A DNA stretch of 43,575 nt, taken from the NCBI GenBank assembly GCA_009692465.1, contig SHZD01000023.1, positions 1-43,575 of the forward strand, written 5' to 3'. The position numbers and the translations under genes are program-made. The notes beneath the pieces are model-generated. The model searched no databases and was not told the origin of the DNA. It worked only from the letters and a program-made list of their open reading frames with translations. This DNA is from Myxococcales bacterium (GTDB lineage Bacteria > Myxococcota_A > UBA9042). Shown here piece by piece: positions 24,552 through 33,746 of this stretch; within the stretch, counting starts at the first letter, position 1; every line of letters starts with the position of its first letter.

Positions 24552-26933
24552 TCAATTGCGCAGCGGCTTGCCAGTGGCCAGCATGTGGGCAATCCGGCTC
24601 CGCGTCAGTTCCAGGCCGCACAGGCGCAGGAAACTATCGCGTTCAAGGTCGAGCAGGTCTTGCTCCGACTTCTTGCCGCCAGCGACGCCACCGCACAGCA
24701 CGGTCGCGATCTCGTGACCAATGGTGCAGTCGTGGGCACTGGCCTGACCGGCACACTGAAACGCATACAGCGCCATGTCGAACAGAGCGATGCCCTCCGC
24801 GCCCGGCATCAGCAAGTTGTCGGGACGCGCCGGCGGCCGCCAGCGTTGTTCGACCAAGTCGATCACCACCCGTTTGGCATCTTCGATGCGGCGGTCGCCA
24901 TCCCAACTGATTGCGTCGCAGTCGCGCAAGAATCCAAGCGCGCGGGCGTCACCAGCTCCAGTCGACACTTTAGCCAATGCGATCGTCTCAAAGGCTTTTT
25001 GCAGCAAAAGTGTGCGATCGACACGGCTGTCCGTTGCGATACCGTGCAAGGCTCGCACTGCCAGTTCTTTGGTGCCGCCGGCGCCAGGCAGCAAGCCGAC
25101 CCCGACCTCGACCAGCCCCATGTAGGTCTCAGCCGCAGCCTGGGTGCGCGCACTGTGCATGGCGATTTCGCAACCGCCGCCAAACGTCATGCCGTGTGGT
25201 GCACTGACCACTGGCGCGTGACTGTACTTGAGAGCCATGAACAGATTCTGGAATTGCGCGACCGCAGCTTCCATTTCGGCCCAGCGGCCTTCGCTGCTGG
25301 CTTGGGCAATAAAACCGATGTTGGCACCGACCGAAAAATTGGCGCCGTCGTTGCCGACGACCAGCCCCAGCCAGCCGTCGCGGTCGATGTGCTCCAGCGC
25401 CGTCCAACCCAGCGCTATAATCTGGTCGTCGAGCGCGTTCATCTTGCTACGGAAGGCCAATCCCAACACGCGGTCGCCCAAATCGAGTAGCTGGGCTGAG
25501 GCGTTTTCGGCTACGACTTTGCCTTGAGTCCGCACGGAATTCAGATGGATCCCCGGCAGACTCGGCACCGTGCTGCGGCTGCCGTCGGCGCGCAACTGCT
25601 CGCCGCTGTCGTAGAATTTGGATTTGCCGCTGGCCAGCAGCATCTGCGCCGCGCGCGGAACGGGCCGACCCTGCGCCTGCAAACGCTGCACGACGTTGGC
25701 AACGCCCAGCGCATCCCACAATTCAAACGGCCCCAACTGCCAGTTGAAGCCCCATCGCATCGCTCGGTCAATCGACACGACGTCTTCGGATATTTCACCA
25801 AGCAAATCAGCGGCATAACAAAGTGAGCGCGACAGCACCCGCCACGCCAATTGGCCGCCACGATCGTCGCTTTGGGCAATGGCAGCGATGCGCTGACCGC
25901 AATCGCGGATTTTCTTGGTGGCATCTAGACAAGCAAAATTGGCCGCAACCTGCGGCACATAATCAGCTTTAGCCGGATCGAGGACCCAGATTTCGCCGCC
26001 GACTTTGCGGTAAAAGCCCGCGCCCGCTTTTTGGCCAATCGCGCCTTTGGCAATCATCGCCGCAATCACCGGGTGCAAGGCAAAAATGGCGCAGTTGGGG
26101 TCGTGCTTGAGGTTGTCAAAGCAGTTTTGGGCGACGTGGCCCAAAGTGTCGAGCCCGACCACATCGGCGGTACGGAACACCGCGGACTTGGGTCGGCCCA
26201 TCGGTTCGCCAAACAGGGCGTCGACCTCCTCAATTCGGTAGCCATCGTCAAAGGCGCTGCGCACCGCCTGCATCATGTCGTGAACGCCGATGCGGTTGGC
26301 GATAAAGTTAATGGTGTCCTTGGCGTGCACGACGCCTTTGCCGAGGTCGGCGCTGCAAAAATGGGCGATTTTGGCGGTCACCGCCGGGTCCGTCTCGCTG
26401 CCAGAAATGATTTCGACTAGGCGCATGTAGCGCACAGGATTAAAAAAGTGGGTGATCAGAAAGTGTTGGCGAAACTGCGCCGAGCGTGCCTCTGCCATCG
26501 TCGCCAGCGGAATTCCTGAGGTATTGGACGACACAATCGTGTGCGGTTTGCGGTGCTTTTCGATAGCGGCGAATACCTCGTTCTTGATGTCCAGGCGCTC
26601 GGTAACGGCTTCGACAATCCAGTCACAGGCGCCCAGTTCGACCAGATCGTCTTGCAAATTGCCGACCGCAATGCGGTTGGCGTCGCCCAAACGATGAATG
26701 GGGGCGGGCTTGAGCGCCAGCGCCTTGAGTACTCCGCCCGCGGCCACTGCATTGCGCGCTGTACGCACCTTGCTGAAATTGCTGTCTTGAACCGCGACCG
26801 CGTCCGGTGCGCCTTTGGGCACAATGTCGACCAGCAACACGTCCAGACCCGCCGAGGCCAAGTGGCAGGCAATGCCGGTACCCATGACGCCCGCGCCGAC
26901 GACGCCGACCTTGCAAATGCGGTGTTGCGACAT
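24552..26933 (-). CDS. fadN: FadN-type 3-hydroxyacyl-CoA dehydrogenase / enoyl-CoA hydratase
   Basis: A 793-residue bifunctional beta-oxidation enzyme. The N-terminal dehydrogenase has VGVVGAGVMGTGIACHLA (GxGxxG), SSNTSGIPLATMA and the catalytic-His strand ITHFFNPVRYMRLVEII. A second dehydrogenase C-terminal module follows (GFNWQLGPFELWDALGV). The C-terminal crotonase domain holds GMTFGGGCEIAMH and YMGLVEVGVGLLPGAGGTKEL, with both hydratase Glu residues. Size and domain order match Bacillus FadN (about 790 aa) rather than FadB. ATG at 26933 is preferred to the upstream in-frame start because AAGGA lies 6 nt before it. With fadA downstream it forms the hydratase-dehydrogenase-thiolase set; no acyl-CoA dehydrogenase is adjacent. 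The 181 bp to tlyA shows no feature. Confidence 0.95.
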   Translation of the reverse strand: MSQHRICKVGVVGAGVMGTGIACHLASAGLDVLLVDIVPKGAPDAVAVQDSNFSKVRTARNAVAAGGVLKALALKPAPIHRLGDANRIAVGNLQDDLVELGACDWIVEAVTERLDIKNEVFAAIEKHRKPHTIVSSNTSGIPLATMAEARSAQFRQHFLITHFFNPVRYMRLVEIISGSETDPAVTAKIAHFCSADLGKGVVHAKDTINFIANRIGVHDMMQAVRSAFDDGYRIEEVDALFGEPMGRPKSAVFRTADVVGLDTLGHVAQNCFDNLKHDPNCAIFALHPVIAAMIAKGAIGQKAGAGFYRKVGGEIWVLDPAKADYVPQVAANFACLDATKKIRDCGQRIAAIAQSDDRGGQLAWRVLSRSLCYAADLLGEISEDVVSIDRAMRWGFNWQLGPFELWDALGVANVVQRLQAQGRPVPRAAQMLLASGKSKFYDSGEQLRADGSRSTVPSLPGIHLNSVRTQGKVVAENASAQLLDLGDRVLGLAFRSKMNALDDQIIALGWTALEHIDRDGWLGLVVGNDGANFSVGANIGFIAQASSEGRWAEMEAAVAQFQNLFMALKYSHAPVVSAPHGMTFGGGCEIAMHSARTQAAAETYMGLVEVGVGLLPGAGGTKELAVRALHGIATDSRVDRTLLLQKAFETIALAKVSTGAGDARALGFLRDCDAISWDGDRRIEDAKRVVIDLVEQRWRPPARPDNLLMPGAEGIALFDMALYAFQCAGQASAHDCTIGHEIATVLCGGVAGGKKSEQDLLDLERDSFLRLCGLELTRSRIAHMLATGKPLRN

Positions 26934-27114
26934 AAAATTCCTTATACAGATCAAAGGGTGCGACGGCCGATTGAAGGAGCGACGGCAGCGCGCGGCTTGC
27001 GATCCCCAACTGCCGCTGGCCGGGGACGGCGCAGTGTGCGAGTGTACGAGCGGGCGAGGAGGCTGTCGATAGGCTTGCCGCAGCTGGCGGGCCTTTAGTC
27101 ACCTGTTGGGGCCG

Positions 27115-27858
27115 CTAGTGCGGAGTCCGCAGCGCCAAAAAAACCTCGCGATTGCCCGCCGGACCCGCCACCCCTGCCGCGGCGGTGCCCAACACATGGG
27201 CGCCGTGGGCGCGCGCTGCTATCGCCACCCGGTCGACGATGCGCGCAGCCAGTTCGCTATCGGCGATCACCCCGCCCACCGGCACTTCGCTGCGGGCTGC
27301 TTCAAATTGCGGTTTGACCATCAGCAACAACCGACCACCGGCGGCGACGACCCCTAGCAACACCGGCAGCAACGACTGTAGGCCAATAAAGCTCAGGTCA
27401 GCGACCAACAACTCAATGGCAAAGGGCAGGCCCGCTGCGGTCAGCTCGCGAGCATGAGTCCGTTCACGCACAGTCACTCTCGGGTCGCGGCGCAACTTGT
27501 CGTGCAGCAGGCCATAACCGACGTCGATCGCCACCACTCGCGCCGCACCACGCTGTAGTAAACAGTCGCAAAAACCGCCAGTTGAGGCCCCAACATCGGC
27601 GCAACTCAGCCCGCGCACATCCACGTTCAGCACATCGAGTGCCGCCTCCAATTTAAGGCCGCCGCGCGACACATACGGCCCAGACTGGTCTTTGAGGCGC
27701 ACCGCAACATCGGGCCGCACCTGTTCGCCCGGTTTGTCGGCGCGGCGCTCGCCCACCACAACTTGCCCAGCCAACACCAAGGCTTGGGCCGTGCGCAAGT
27801 CTTGCGCCAAGCTGCGCGCGACCAGTAGCTCGTCGAGCCTAAGCTTGGAAGTGGCCAT
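27115..27858 (-). CDS. tlyA: TlyA-family rRNA 2'-O-methyltransferase
   Basis: A 247-residue protein with an N-terminal S4 RNA-binding domain (LRLDELLVARSLAQDLRTAQ) followed by an FtsJ/RrmJ-type methyltransferase: SRGGLKLEAAL, ADVGASTGGFCDCLLQRGA (SAM loop), AIDVGYGLL, VADLSFIGL and MVKPQFE, giving the K-D-K-E set. Mycobacterial TlyA methylates cytidines in 16S and 23S rRNA; the annotation as haemolysin A is historical. ATG at 27858 with AGGGA upstream is chosen over the longer frame. It is commonly found near xseB; here xseB lies 292 bp upstream with an R2 repeat between them. Confidence 0.93.
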   Translation of the reverse strand: MATSKLRLDELLVARSLAQDLRTAQALVLAGQVVVGERRADKPGEQVRPDVAVRLKDQSGPYVSRGGLKLEAALDVLNVDVRGLSCADVGASTGGFCDCLLQRGAARVVAIDVGYGLLHDKLRRDPRVTVRERTHARELTAAGLPFAIELLVADLSFIGLQSLLPVLLGVVAAGGRLLLMVKPQFEAARSEVPVGGVIADSELAARIVDRVAIAARAHGAHVLGTAAAGVAGPAGNREVFLALRTPH

Positions 27859-27935
27859 GATCCCTACGAGCCGTTGAGGCGCTGCCTGCAGTGCAAGCCG
27901 CCGGCGCCCCAACAACTACACACAGTAACCGAAGT

Positions 27936-28022
27936 CCGAAATCAACTTTCGTCCGTCGCCGCCAGTCGGCTGCCCTGAGCCGCGAGCTTGACGACCCACG
28001 AAACAAGCTTGAGATTGCTCAA
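27936..28022 (+). repeat. R2 dispersed repeat, copy f
   Basis: Contains GCCAGTCGGCTGCCCTGAG and the core GCGAGCTTGACGACCCACG then AAACAAGC (27982-28008), with the stem CGGCT-GCCCTG-AGCCG. It lies between xseB and tlyA. The ends are not well defined. The remaining bases of the 292-bp gap show nothing else. Confidence 0.65.
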
Positions 28023-28150
28023 GTCCGGTTGATCCCGGACATGGGCGATCGAGTAGGAAAGAAGTACACCCCATCCATTGCGCGCGCCTCACCCAGCGAC
28101 AGCCCTAACCGCCGTTAAGTTATCCGCTTTCATTCGTCTTGGATTGGATA

Positions 28151-28399
28151 CTAGCGCGTCTCAAACGGTTCGATCTTGGGCGCAGCAACGGTGCCGCTGA
28201 GCAGTTCTACGCGCATTTCGGCGGCGTCCAAAATACCCGCAGCTTGGGTGGACAGCGTCATGCCGCGCTCAAAGGCAGCCAGACTCTGCTCCAGTGGCAG
28301 TTGGCCTGACTCCAGTTGGCCGACGATTTTTTCGAGTTCGCCGACCAAATCCTCAAAGCGCGGCGCGTCGGCTGGGCTGGTCGAATCGCTTGACGTCAT
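28151..28399 (-). CDS. xseB: Exodeoxyribonuclease VII small subunit
   Basis: An 82-residue protein with the XseB signature: FEDLVGELEKIVGQLESGQLPLEQSLAAFERGM in two parts, a helical hairpin, then AAEMRVELL. XseB assembles with the large subunit XseA to form exonuclease VII, which degrades single-stranded DNA from both ends. XseA is not in the window. The usual length is 70-85 residues, so the ATG at 28399 is favoured over a frame 15 codons longer. It is divergent from rnd, with 137 bp between them. Confidence 0.92.
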   Translation of the reverse strand: MTSSDSTSPADAPRFEDLVGELEKIVGQLESGQLPLEQSLAAFERGMTLSTQAAGILDAAEMRVELLSGTVAAPKIEPFETR

Positions 28400-28536
28400 T
28401 GCAGTTGTCCCCGGTCGGCGGCGCGGCTTGCGCCCACATAACACCGACTGACTTTACACCGGTTTGCCTCTTCGTGCTACGGTAGACCCCTCGGTCCAGC
28501 CCCCACCGCTGCGAGCCGCAGCCCAAGGTCGTCCGG

Positions 28537-29763
28537 ATGCACGCTCACGCCAAACTCGTCGTCGCAGGGCCTCAAGCGCAACACAGCGCCGAGTCGTCGG
28601 CGCCGCCGCTCATCGACCGCGCTGACGGCTTGGCGCAAGTGGTCGCTGCAATAGCCACCGCCGATCGGGTCGCAATTGACACTGAGTTTCACGGCGAGCG
28701 CAGCTATTACCCGCGACTGATGCTGCTGCAAGTGGCGACTGAGCAAGGCATTTGGTTGCTCGACCCCCTGAGTTTGGACTTGCGCGACTTTGTCCAGGGC
28801 TTGGCGCGCTCGGGCCAGCTCATCGTCGGCCACGCGCTCAAGAATGATCTGCGCATCCTGTGGACGACCTACGGAGCCAGCTTTGCCCATGTTTTTGACA
28901 CTCAACTTGCGGCGGCCTTTTTGAGCTGTGGCCTGCAGATGGGGTTGTCGAGCCTAGTGCAGCGAATGGTCGGGGTGCCCATGGCCAAGGGCGAGCAGAT
29001 GGCCGACTGGAATCAGCGCCCATTGCCGCCCAAGCTGCGCCACTATGCTGCCGGTGATGTGTTGCATTTGTTGCACATTCACTCCGAGCAATCGGCGGCG
29101 CTGCAGCAACGCGGTCGGCTGCAGTGGTTGGAGCACGAATGTGTGGCACTGTGCGACACCACCCATTACGACCGCGATCCGGCGACCGCCGGCGATCGGG
29201 TGACAGGGGCGCGCAGGCTCGACCCGAACGAGGCCGGCGTGCTGTATGCGCTGGCTGCGGTACGCGAGAAAATGGCCCAAGACGAAGACGTTGTGCCACA
29301 TTTCTTGATCACGGATGAGGCGTTGCTGGCGCTGACCAAGGCTAAACCGCGCACTGCCCGCGACTTGCATGGCGACCGTCGCTTGCAAACACGGGCGATT
29401 CAGAAAAATGCCGAGCGCTGGGTGCAGGCTGTGGCTGACGGGCTGGCCCATCCCCTCAAGCGCCAGGCCGGTCGGCCGCCGCCGCCGCCCCAACTGGAAG
29501 CGGTGGCCGTCGCCGCGATGCTGATGGTCGGCGAGCTGGCGGCCAACGAAGGCATCGCCCCGCAATTGTTGATGAAGCGCGAGACTTTGCTGGATGCGCT
29601 GCGCGAAAACCCAGTGACCTGCGAGCAACTGGCGGATCATGCGGGATTATTTGGCTGGCGGCGCGATCTAGTGGCGCCCAAACTGTGGGAGCTGCTGACC
29701 GGGCAAGTCGTGCTGCGGTGCCAGCTCGATGGCGACGCCGGGTTCAAGTTGGCGTTGGGCTGA
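28537..29763 (+). CDS. rnd: Ribonuclease D
   Basis: A 408-residue 3'-5' exoribonuclease. The DEDD catalytic core is visible: AIDTEFHGERSYYPRLMLLQ (Exo I), VGHALKNDLRIL (Exo II) and LRHYAAGDVLHLLHIH (Exo III, with Tyr and Asp). Two HRDC-like helical domains follow, around LDPNEAGVLYALAAVREKMA and VAAMLMVGELAANEGIAPQL. RNase D trims tRNA precursors at the 3' end. The frame ends LALG then TGA, and that TGA is the first triplet of a nine-unit 12-bp tandem array. The first 20 residues may be a non-conserved leader. Confidence 0.93.
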   Translation: MHAHAKLVVAGPQAQHSAESSAPPLIDRADGLAQVVAAIATADRVAIDTEFHGERSYYPRLMLLQVATEQGIWLLDPLSLDLRDFVQGLARSGQLIVGHALKNDLRILWTTYGASFAHVFDTQLAAAFLSCGLQMGLSSLVQRMVGVPMAKGEQMADWNQRPLPPKLRHYAAGDVLHLLHIHSEQSAALQQRGRLQWLEHECVALCDTTHYDRDPATAGDRVTGARRLDPNEAGVLYALAAVREKMAQDEDVVPHFLITDEALLALTKAKPRTARDLHGDRRLQTRAIQKNAERWVQAVADGLAHPLKRQAGRPPPPPQLEAVAVAAMLMVGELAANEGIAPQLLMKRETLLDALRENPVTCEQLADHAGLFGWRRDLVAPKLWELLTGQVVLRCQLDGDAGFKLALG

Positions 29764-29868
29764 CACCAGACCTGACACCAGACCTGACACCAGACCTGAC
29801 ACCAGACCTGACACCAGACCTGACACCAGACCTGACACCAGACCTGACACCAGACCTGACACCAGACC
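29761..29868 (+). repeat. 12-bp tandem array starting at the rnd stop codon
   Basis: Nine exact units of TGACACCAGACC. The first three bases are the rnd stop. Since 12 is divisible by three, TGA recurs in frame in every unit, giving nine successive in-frame stops. No spacers are present, so this is not CRISPR. Confidence 0.97.
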
Positions 29869-29888
29869 AGATTCTAAGCAAGACTTGC

Positions 29889-30075
29889 CAAATTCACCAC
29901 CGAAGTTCCCCGCGGCCCCCGATTTGGGATGCCAGTGCCCTGTCGCTCGCTGTCGCTCTCTGTCGCTCTCTGTCGCTCGACAAGGAGCAAGGAGCTTTTC
30001 TGTCAGGGGCGTACTCTCGTACGTCCCTGACAGAAAAGTGACGCAGTGACGCCGAGATGCGCCCAAAGCGGGGAA
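29889..30075 (-). repeat. R1 MITE-like element, copy C
   Basis: The reverse complement matches copies A and D: CCCCGCTTTGGGCGCATC at its left, the hairpin with arms CTGTCAGGGACGTAC and GTACGCCCCTGACAG, then four 10-bp units (GCGAGCGACA and GAGAGCGACA variants), then CATCCCAAATCGGGGGCCGC and a tail. TTGC flanks both ends in plus-strand reading (GCAA in element sense), consistent with a target duplication. It sits between the convergent ends of rnd and the FHA gene. Confidence 0.78.
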
Positions 30076-30083
30076 TTGCGGGG

Positions 30084-31589
30084 CTAGCGTCGGTTGCCGC
30101 CGCCCTTGTCGCCCTTGTCGTCTTTGGCCCCTTGGTGGGCAAACTTAGCGCATTCGTCGACGGTCACCGTGCCGGCGCGGCCAGTGGACAGCACAAGTTC
30201 GCAGTCTGCCAAACACTTGACGGCGTCGCGCGGCCGACCATGGCAGCTGCGTTGGCGTTCCAACTCCGTCAAATCTGCTAGCGATTGCAGCGATTTGAGC
30301 GCATCGACTCCATACACCGAATTGGCCGGCACTTGCTTGTGCAAGCGAATCGCTGCGCGCACGTCTTTGCGTTTGAACGCCTCTTCGGCCTGAGCAATCG
30401 CGCCGCCGGCCGCTTCTTCTAACGCAATCTTGTTCAGCGCTTCTTGTGGAACGGACGCCAACACATCGAGGCGTTTGGCCCGCTCATAGTAGCCTTTGGC
30501 CTCCGACCATTGCTGTTTTTGCATGGCGTCGCGCCCTTGGCCGATCAGTTCTTCGTATTGGACTTTGGCTACCGCTTTGGGATCGGGAGTTGGCGGCTCT
30601 TGGTCGCCCTTGGACGGCCGCTTCGCTGCGCGTTCGCCAGCCTTGTGGTCGTCGTCGTCACTGGCTCTGGCCTCCTTGGCGGCCCCCGCTTTGGCGGCTT
30701 CGGTCTCGGGTTTCTTGCCATCGAGTTTGGGGGCGACAAAACGATCGTAGGCAAAGCCCGCCAGCACCACCAGCGCGACAAACGCCACTACAATCACGGC
30801 GATAGCGGCAATTTGTGGCAATAGCGTGCGTTGCTCAGGCGGATAGCTCTGCTCAGGTGGGTGCTCCATCGGGGCAAACGCTTGGTGGGCGCGCTGGGCA
30901 TAGGCCTGACCGCCAGCGTGGCCCTGGGTGCGGCGCTGGGCCTGAGGTTGGGCAACCTCACTCAAGTCGGGCTCCGGCATGCCTTCGATTTGGAAGGAGA
31001 AGGCCACCGTGCCAAAGCGAATGCGGTCGCCATGCTGCAGTTCTTGGGCGCTGATGCGGCGATCGTTGACGTAGGTGCCGTTGGAACTGCGCAAATCCTC
31101 AGCGATCACACGGCCTGAGTCGTCCTGGGTCAGCTTGGCATGAATGCGCGACACCGACACATCCTGCAGCACTACCGCGCAATCCTTGCCGCGACCGACC
31201 ATGATCGGAGACTGGGTCATGTCGGTCAGTTCGCCGATCGAGCCCGGCATGGGCACCAGCCGCGCATAGATTGGCGAGGTCATCGGCCGCGCAAACGCCG
31301 CGCCTTCAATGTGCAAAAAGAAATCGCCGATGCGCACTTGCGCCGACCGCGGCAATTCAGTGGAAGCGTGAATGCGCCGACCGTTGACCCACACCCCGTT
31401 GGCGGCGTTCAGGTCTTGAATGTAACAGCGGCCATCCTCAGTAAAAATACGGGCGTGGCGGCGTGACACATTGTCGGCGGGCAACTGAATGTCGGCTTGT
31501 TGGCTGCGGCCGACGATAAACTCGCCGTCTTCGAAGGTGTATTCACCGACGAGCGCACCGTTCTTGTCCTCGATGATGAGGGTAAACAC
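30084..31589 (-). CDS. Double-FHA membrane protein with periplasmic TPR-like domain
   Basis: A 501-residue protein starting at GTG (GAGG upstream). FHA domain 1 spans about residues 1-95 (GEFIVGRSQQADIQL, SRRHARIF, NGVWVNG). FHA domain 2 is near residues 125-210 (IMVGRGKDCAVVL, SRIHAKL, SSNGTYVNDRRI). FHA domains bind phosphothreonine peptides. One membrane helix follows (IAAIAVIVVAFVALVVLAGF, about residue 265), then a charged linker, a helical TPR-like region (QWSEAKGYYERAKRL) and a Cys-containing tail with basic GGGNRR end. It would link cytoplasmic Ser/Thr kinase signals to an outside domain. It lies 27 bp downstream of the FHA-CpaF gene in the same direction. Confidence 0.85.
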   Translation of the reverse strand: MFTLIIEDKNGALVGEYTFEDGEFIVGRSQQADIQLPADNVSRRHARIFTEDGRCYIQDLNAANGVWVNGRRIHASTELPRSAQVRIGDFFLHIEGAAFARPMTSPIYARLVPMPGSIGELTDMTQSPIMVGRGKDCAVVLQDVSVSRIHAKLTQDDSGRVIAEDLRSSNGTYVNDRRISAQELQHGDRIRFGTVAFSFQIEGMPEPDLSEVAQPQAQRRTQGHAGGQAYAQRAHQAFAPMEHPPEQSYPPEQRTLLPQIAAIAVIVVAFVALVVLAGFAYDRFVAPKLDGKKPETEAAKAGAAKEARASDDDDHKAGERAAKRPSKGDQEPPTPDPKAVAKVQYEELIGQGRDAMQKQQWSEAKGYYERAKRLDVLASVPQEALNKIALEEAAGGAIAQAEEAFKRKDVRAAIRLHKQVPANSVYGVDALKSLQSLADLTELERQRSCHGRPRDAVKCLADCELVLSTGRAGTVTVDECAKFAHQGAKDDKGDKGGGNRR

Positions 31590-31616
31590 GCTGGGCGCCT
31601 CGCCAACTACTGGTTG

Positions 31617-33746
31617 CTACGCCTGCAAGGAATGCGGCGACAATTCGACTAGTTGCTCGCCACCTGCGCCGTGCCGCAGCACTTCGCACACACTGATCAG
31701 CGCAAACCCTTGATCGTTAGGCGCAAACACCGCAATTGCATCCAAACCGCGCAAGACCCGCGCTGCGGCGACAGCTTCTGACAAGCCAGGATGCCTCAAC
31801 AACAAAGCGTGAACGGAGCGCTCAATGAAGTCGGCTGCGTCGCGGGCGGCAAACACGCCGATCCACGGGGGCAACGTGTCATTGTGGACGTGGAAAAGCT
31901 CGTCCAAGGTCACCGAGGCCGTGTCCCCCAGCAACAGGCAATCCGGTCGCAGCCGCTGCACAATGCGCAATGGCGAGTCCGAGGTCGTGTTGAACACCGC
32001 CGCATCGATGCGGACCACTTGATCTTGCGGCAGCCGCAGGCGCTGACCGTCCTCGAGTACCACAATGCGCATCGCCGCATCGAGCTTATGGCCCAACGCA
32101 TTGAGCACGGTGCGCTTGCCGACGCCAACCGGCCCGACAATCGCGATACTGCGCCGCATTGCGACCAGCTGGCTGAGCACTTCGGCCTGATCGGGCCCCA
32201 CCATGCCGCGATTGACCAGATCGTCCAAACTGGGAGCGTCGCCGCGCGGCTTGCGCAACACGACTGCGGGCCCCGCGGGACACATCGGCGGCCACACCAC
32301 GTACACGCTGGTGCCGTCGATGAGCGTGCCCTCCATATGTGAGCCCGTGCGTCCGGTCTGACCCGTCGCTCGCACCAAGCGATCCACGGCCAGCGCCAAC
32401 GCCTGCTGGCATGAAAACCGCCGTCCCGCTGCCAAGCGCACGCCCTGTTGGACTTGCAAGATCTGGGACGGACTGTTGATCTCAATCGCTTCCAGCGTCG
32501 GATCGTCGAGCATGGCCTCCAGCGGCCCAAGCCCGGTCAATTCGTAAATCAAGTCGCGACGCAAGGCGCCGTCATCGATCCCTTCGGCAATCGCCCCACC
32601 ACTCAAGGCCGCATCGACAAAGGTGTTGACGCGGTCCTCCATCTCGGTCCAATCGGCCTCGGACATTTGCGAGGCGTCGGCTGGCAAGGTCGGACGCAAC
32701 TCCTGCAGTGCCGCGCGAAACAAGTTGGCCAAAGCCTCGTAGTAGGCGTCACCGTCGCCCGGCTGCTGGGCCGACGCCGGCACCGAGGCGCGCGGCGCAC
32801 CGCTGGATTGGCGCGTCGGCGCCGCAGGAGGCAGCGGTGGGTCAGTATAGATGTCGTCGCTTGATGGGCGGCCAGCACTCGCCTGGCCCTGGCGACGCGA
32901 AACGCGTTCAGCTGAATCGGCCGGGGCAAATGCGGGCGTTGACGCCGGTTTGGGCTGCGACGGCGCTTTGATCGCTCCCGCCAGCCCGGGGATCGCGGAG
33001 AGCGCACTTTTCTTGGCCGCAGAACCTGAATCGGGTCTGGACAGCGCTAGATCCGGCTTGAAGGCATCCGAAGTCATGGCATGCTGCAGGCCGTCCAGCG
33101 GCCCAGTCATGCGATCTAGAAAGTCCTGAGGGGACTCGTCACCGGTCAAGTCCATCAATTCCGCAGGCATATCGAGAGGTTCCACCTGCGGCAGATCGCT
33201 CGACAGCGGGTCCATGATCGGTGCAACTGGCGGAATGGTCGGGGGCGGCACCCCGCGGTCAGAATCCGGCTGAGCTTTGTTCTCAGTCTTGGACTTGGCG
33301 TTGAATGGCGTCGGACTGTCAACCGACTGCGCGGCCATGTGCTGGGTGGCCCGCAGCGGATTGGCTTCGTCAGCGCCGACCACGGCCCCCATGTCGGGCA
33401 CGTCTGGCATGTCTGGCACATCGGGCGCTTCGGCAGCGCTCATCGCGCCCACGTCCGACAAATCCGTGAAATTCATCACAAAATCGCCCAAGTACACTTT
33501 GTCGTCTGGACCGACCTCGACCGCGGTCGTGATGCGATGCCCATTGACGTAAGTGCCGTTGGTGCTACCCAAGTCTTCTACAACAAAGCGTTTTCCGTGG
33601 GATTTGACCAGCGTATGGCGCTTGGAAATATTTTGCTTGGGCAAAATAACGTCGTTGCCCTTGACGCGGCCGATCAGGACCTCGGGCTTGTCAAAGTGGA
33701 AGGTGTAAACCTGACCACTTCGTTCCCGGATGGTGATGGCGAACAT
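31617..33746 (-). CDS. FHA domain fused to a CpaF/TadA-like ATPase with degenerate motifs
   Basis: A 709-residue protein. The FHA domain is N-terminal (VLIGRVKGNDVIL, KRHTLVKSHG, STNGTYVNGHRI; residues 5-95). A long Pro/Asp-rich linker follows, then a C-terminal secretion-ATPase domain: TGLGPLEAMLDDPTLEAIEI, GSHMEGTLIDGTSVYV, VVLRKPRG. Several catalytic motifs are altered. Walker A is GPVGVGKRT (Arg after Lys, about residue 536). The Walker B region reads LLLGDTASVT instead of the usual VGExRGGEA. The HAN motif is FAARD. CpaF ATPases power Tad pili or type II/IV secretion. With no other Tad gene nearby and these changes, this may be a regulatory pseudo-ATPase. Start: ATG four codons into the open frame. 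Confidence 0.8.
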   Translation of the reverse strand: MFAITIRERSGQVYTFHFDKPEVLIGRVKGNDVILPKQNISKRHTLVKSHGKRFVVEDLGSTNGTYVNGHRITTAVEVGPDDKVYLGDFVMNFTDLSDVGAMSAAEAPDVPDMPDVPDMGAVVGADEANPLRATQHMAAQSVDSPTPFNAKSKTENKAQPDSDRGVPPPTIPPVAPIMDPLSSDLPQVEPLDMPAELMDLTGDESPQDFLDRMTGPLDGLQHAMTSDAFKPDLALSRPDSGSAAKKSALSAIPGLAGAIKAPSQPKPASTPAFAPADSAERVSRRQGQASAGRPSSDDIYTDPPLPPAAPTRQSSGAPRASVPASAQQPGDGDAYYEALANLFRAALQELRPTLPADASQMSEADWTEMEDRVNTFVDAALSGGAIAEGIDDGALRRDLIYELTGLGPLEAMLDDPTLEAIEINSPSQILQVQQGVRLAAGRRFSCQQALALAVDRLVRATGQTGRTGSHMEGTLIDGTSVYVVWPPMCPAGPAVVLRKPRGDAPSLDDLVNRGMVGPDQAEVLSQLVAMRRSIAIVGPVGVGKRTVLNALGHKLDAAMRIVVLEDGQRLRLPQDQVVRIDAAVFNTTSDSPLRIVQRLRPDCLLLGDTASVTLDELFHVHNDTLPPWIGVFAARDAADFIERSVHALLLRHPGLSEAVAAARVLRGLDAIAVFAPNDQGFALISVCEVLRHGAGGEQLVELSPHSLQA

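Noticed and set aside
29668-30066. Minus-strand frame coding SGLV repeats
   Set aside because: It is a read-through of the 12-bp array and the R1 element, not a gene.
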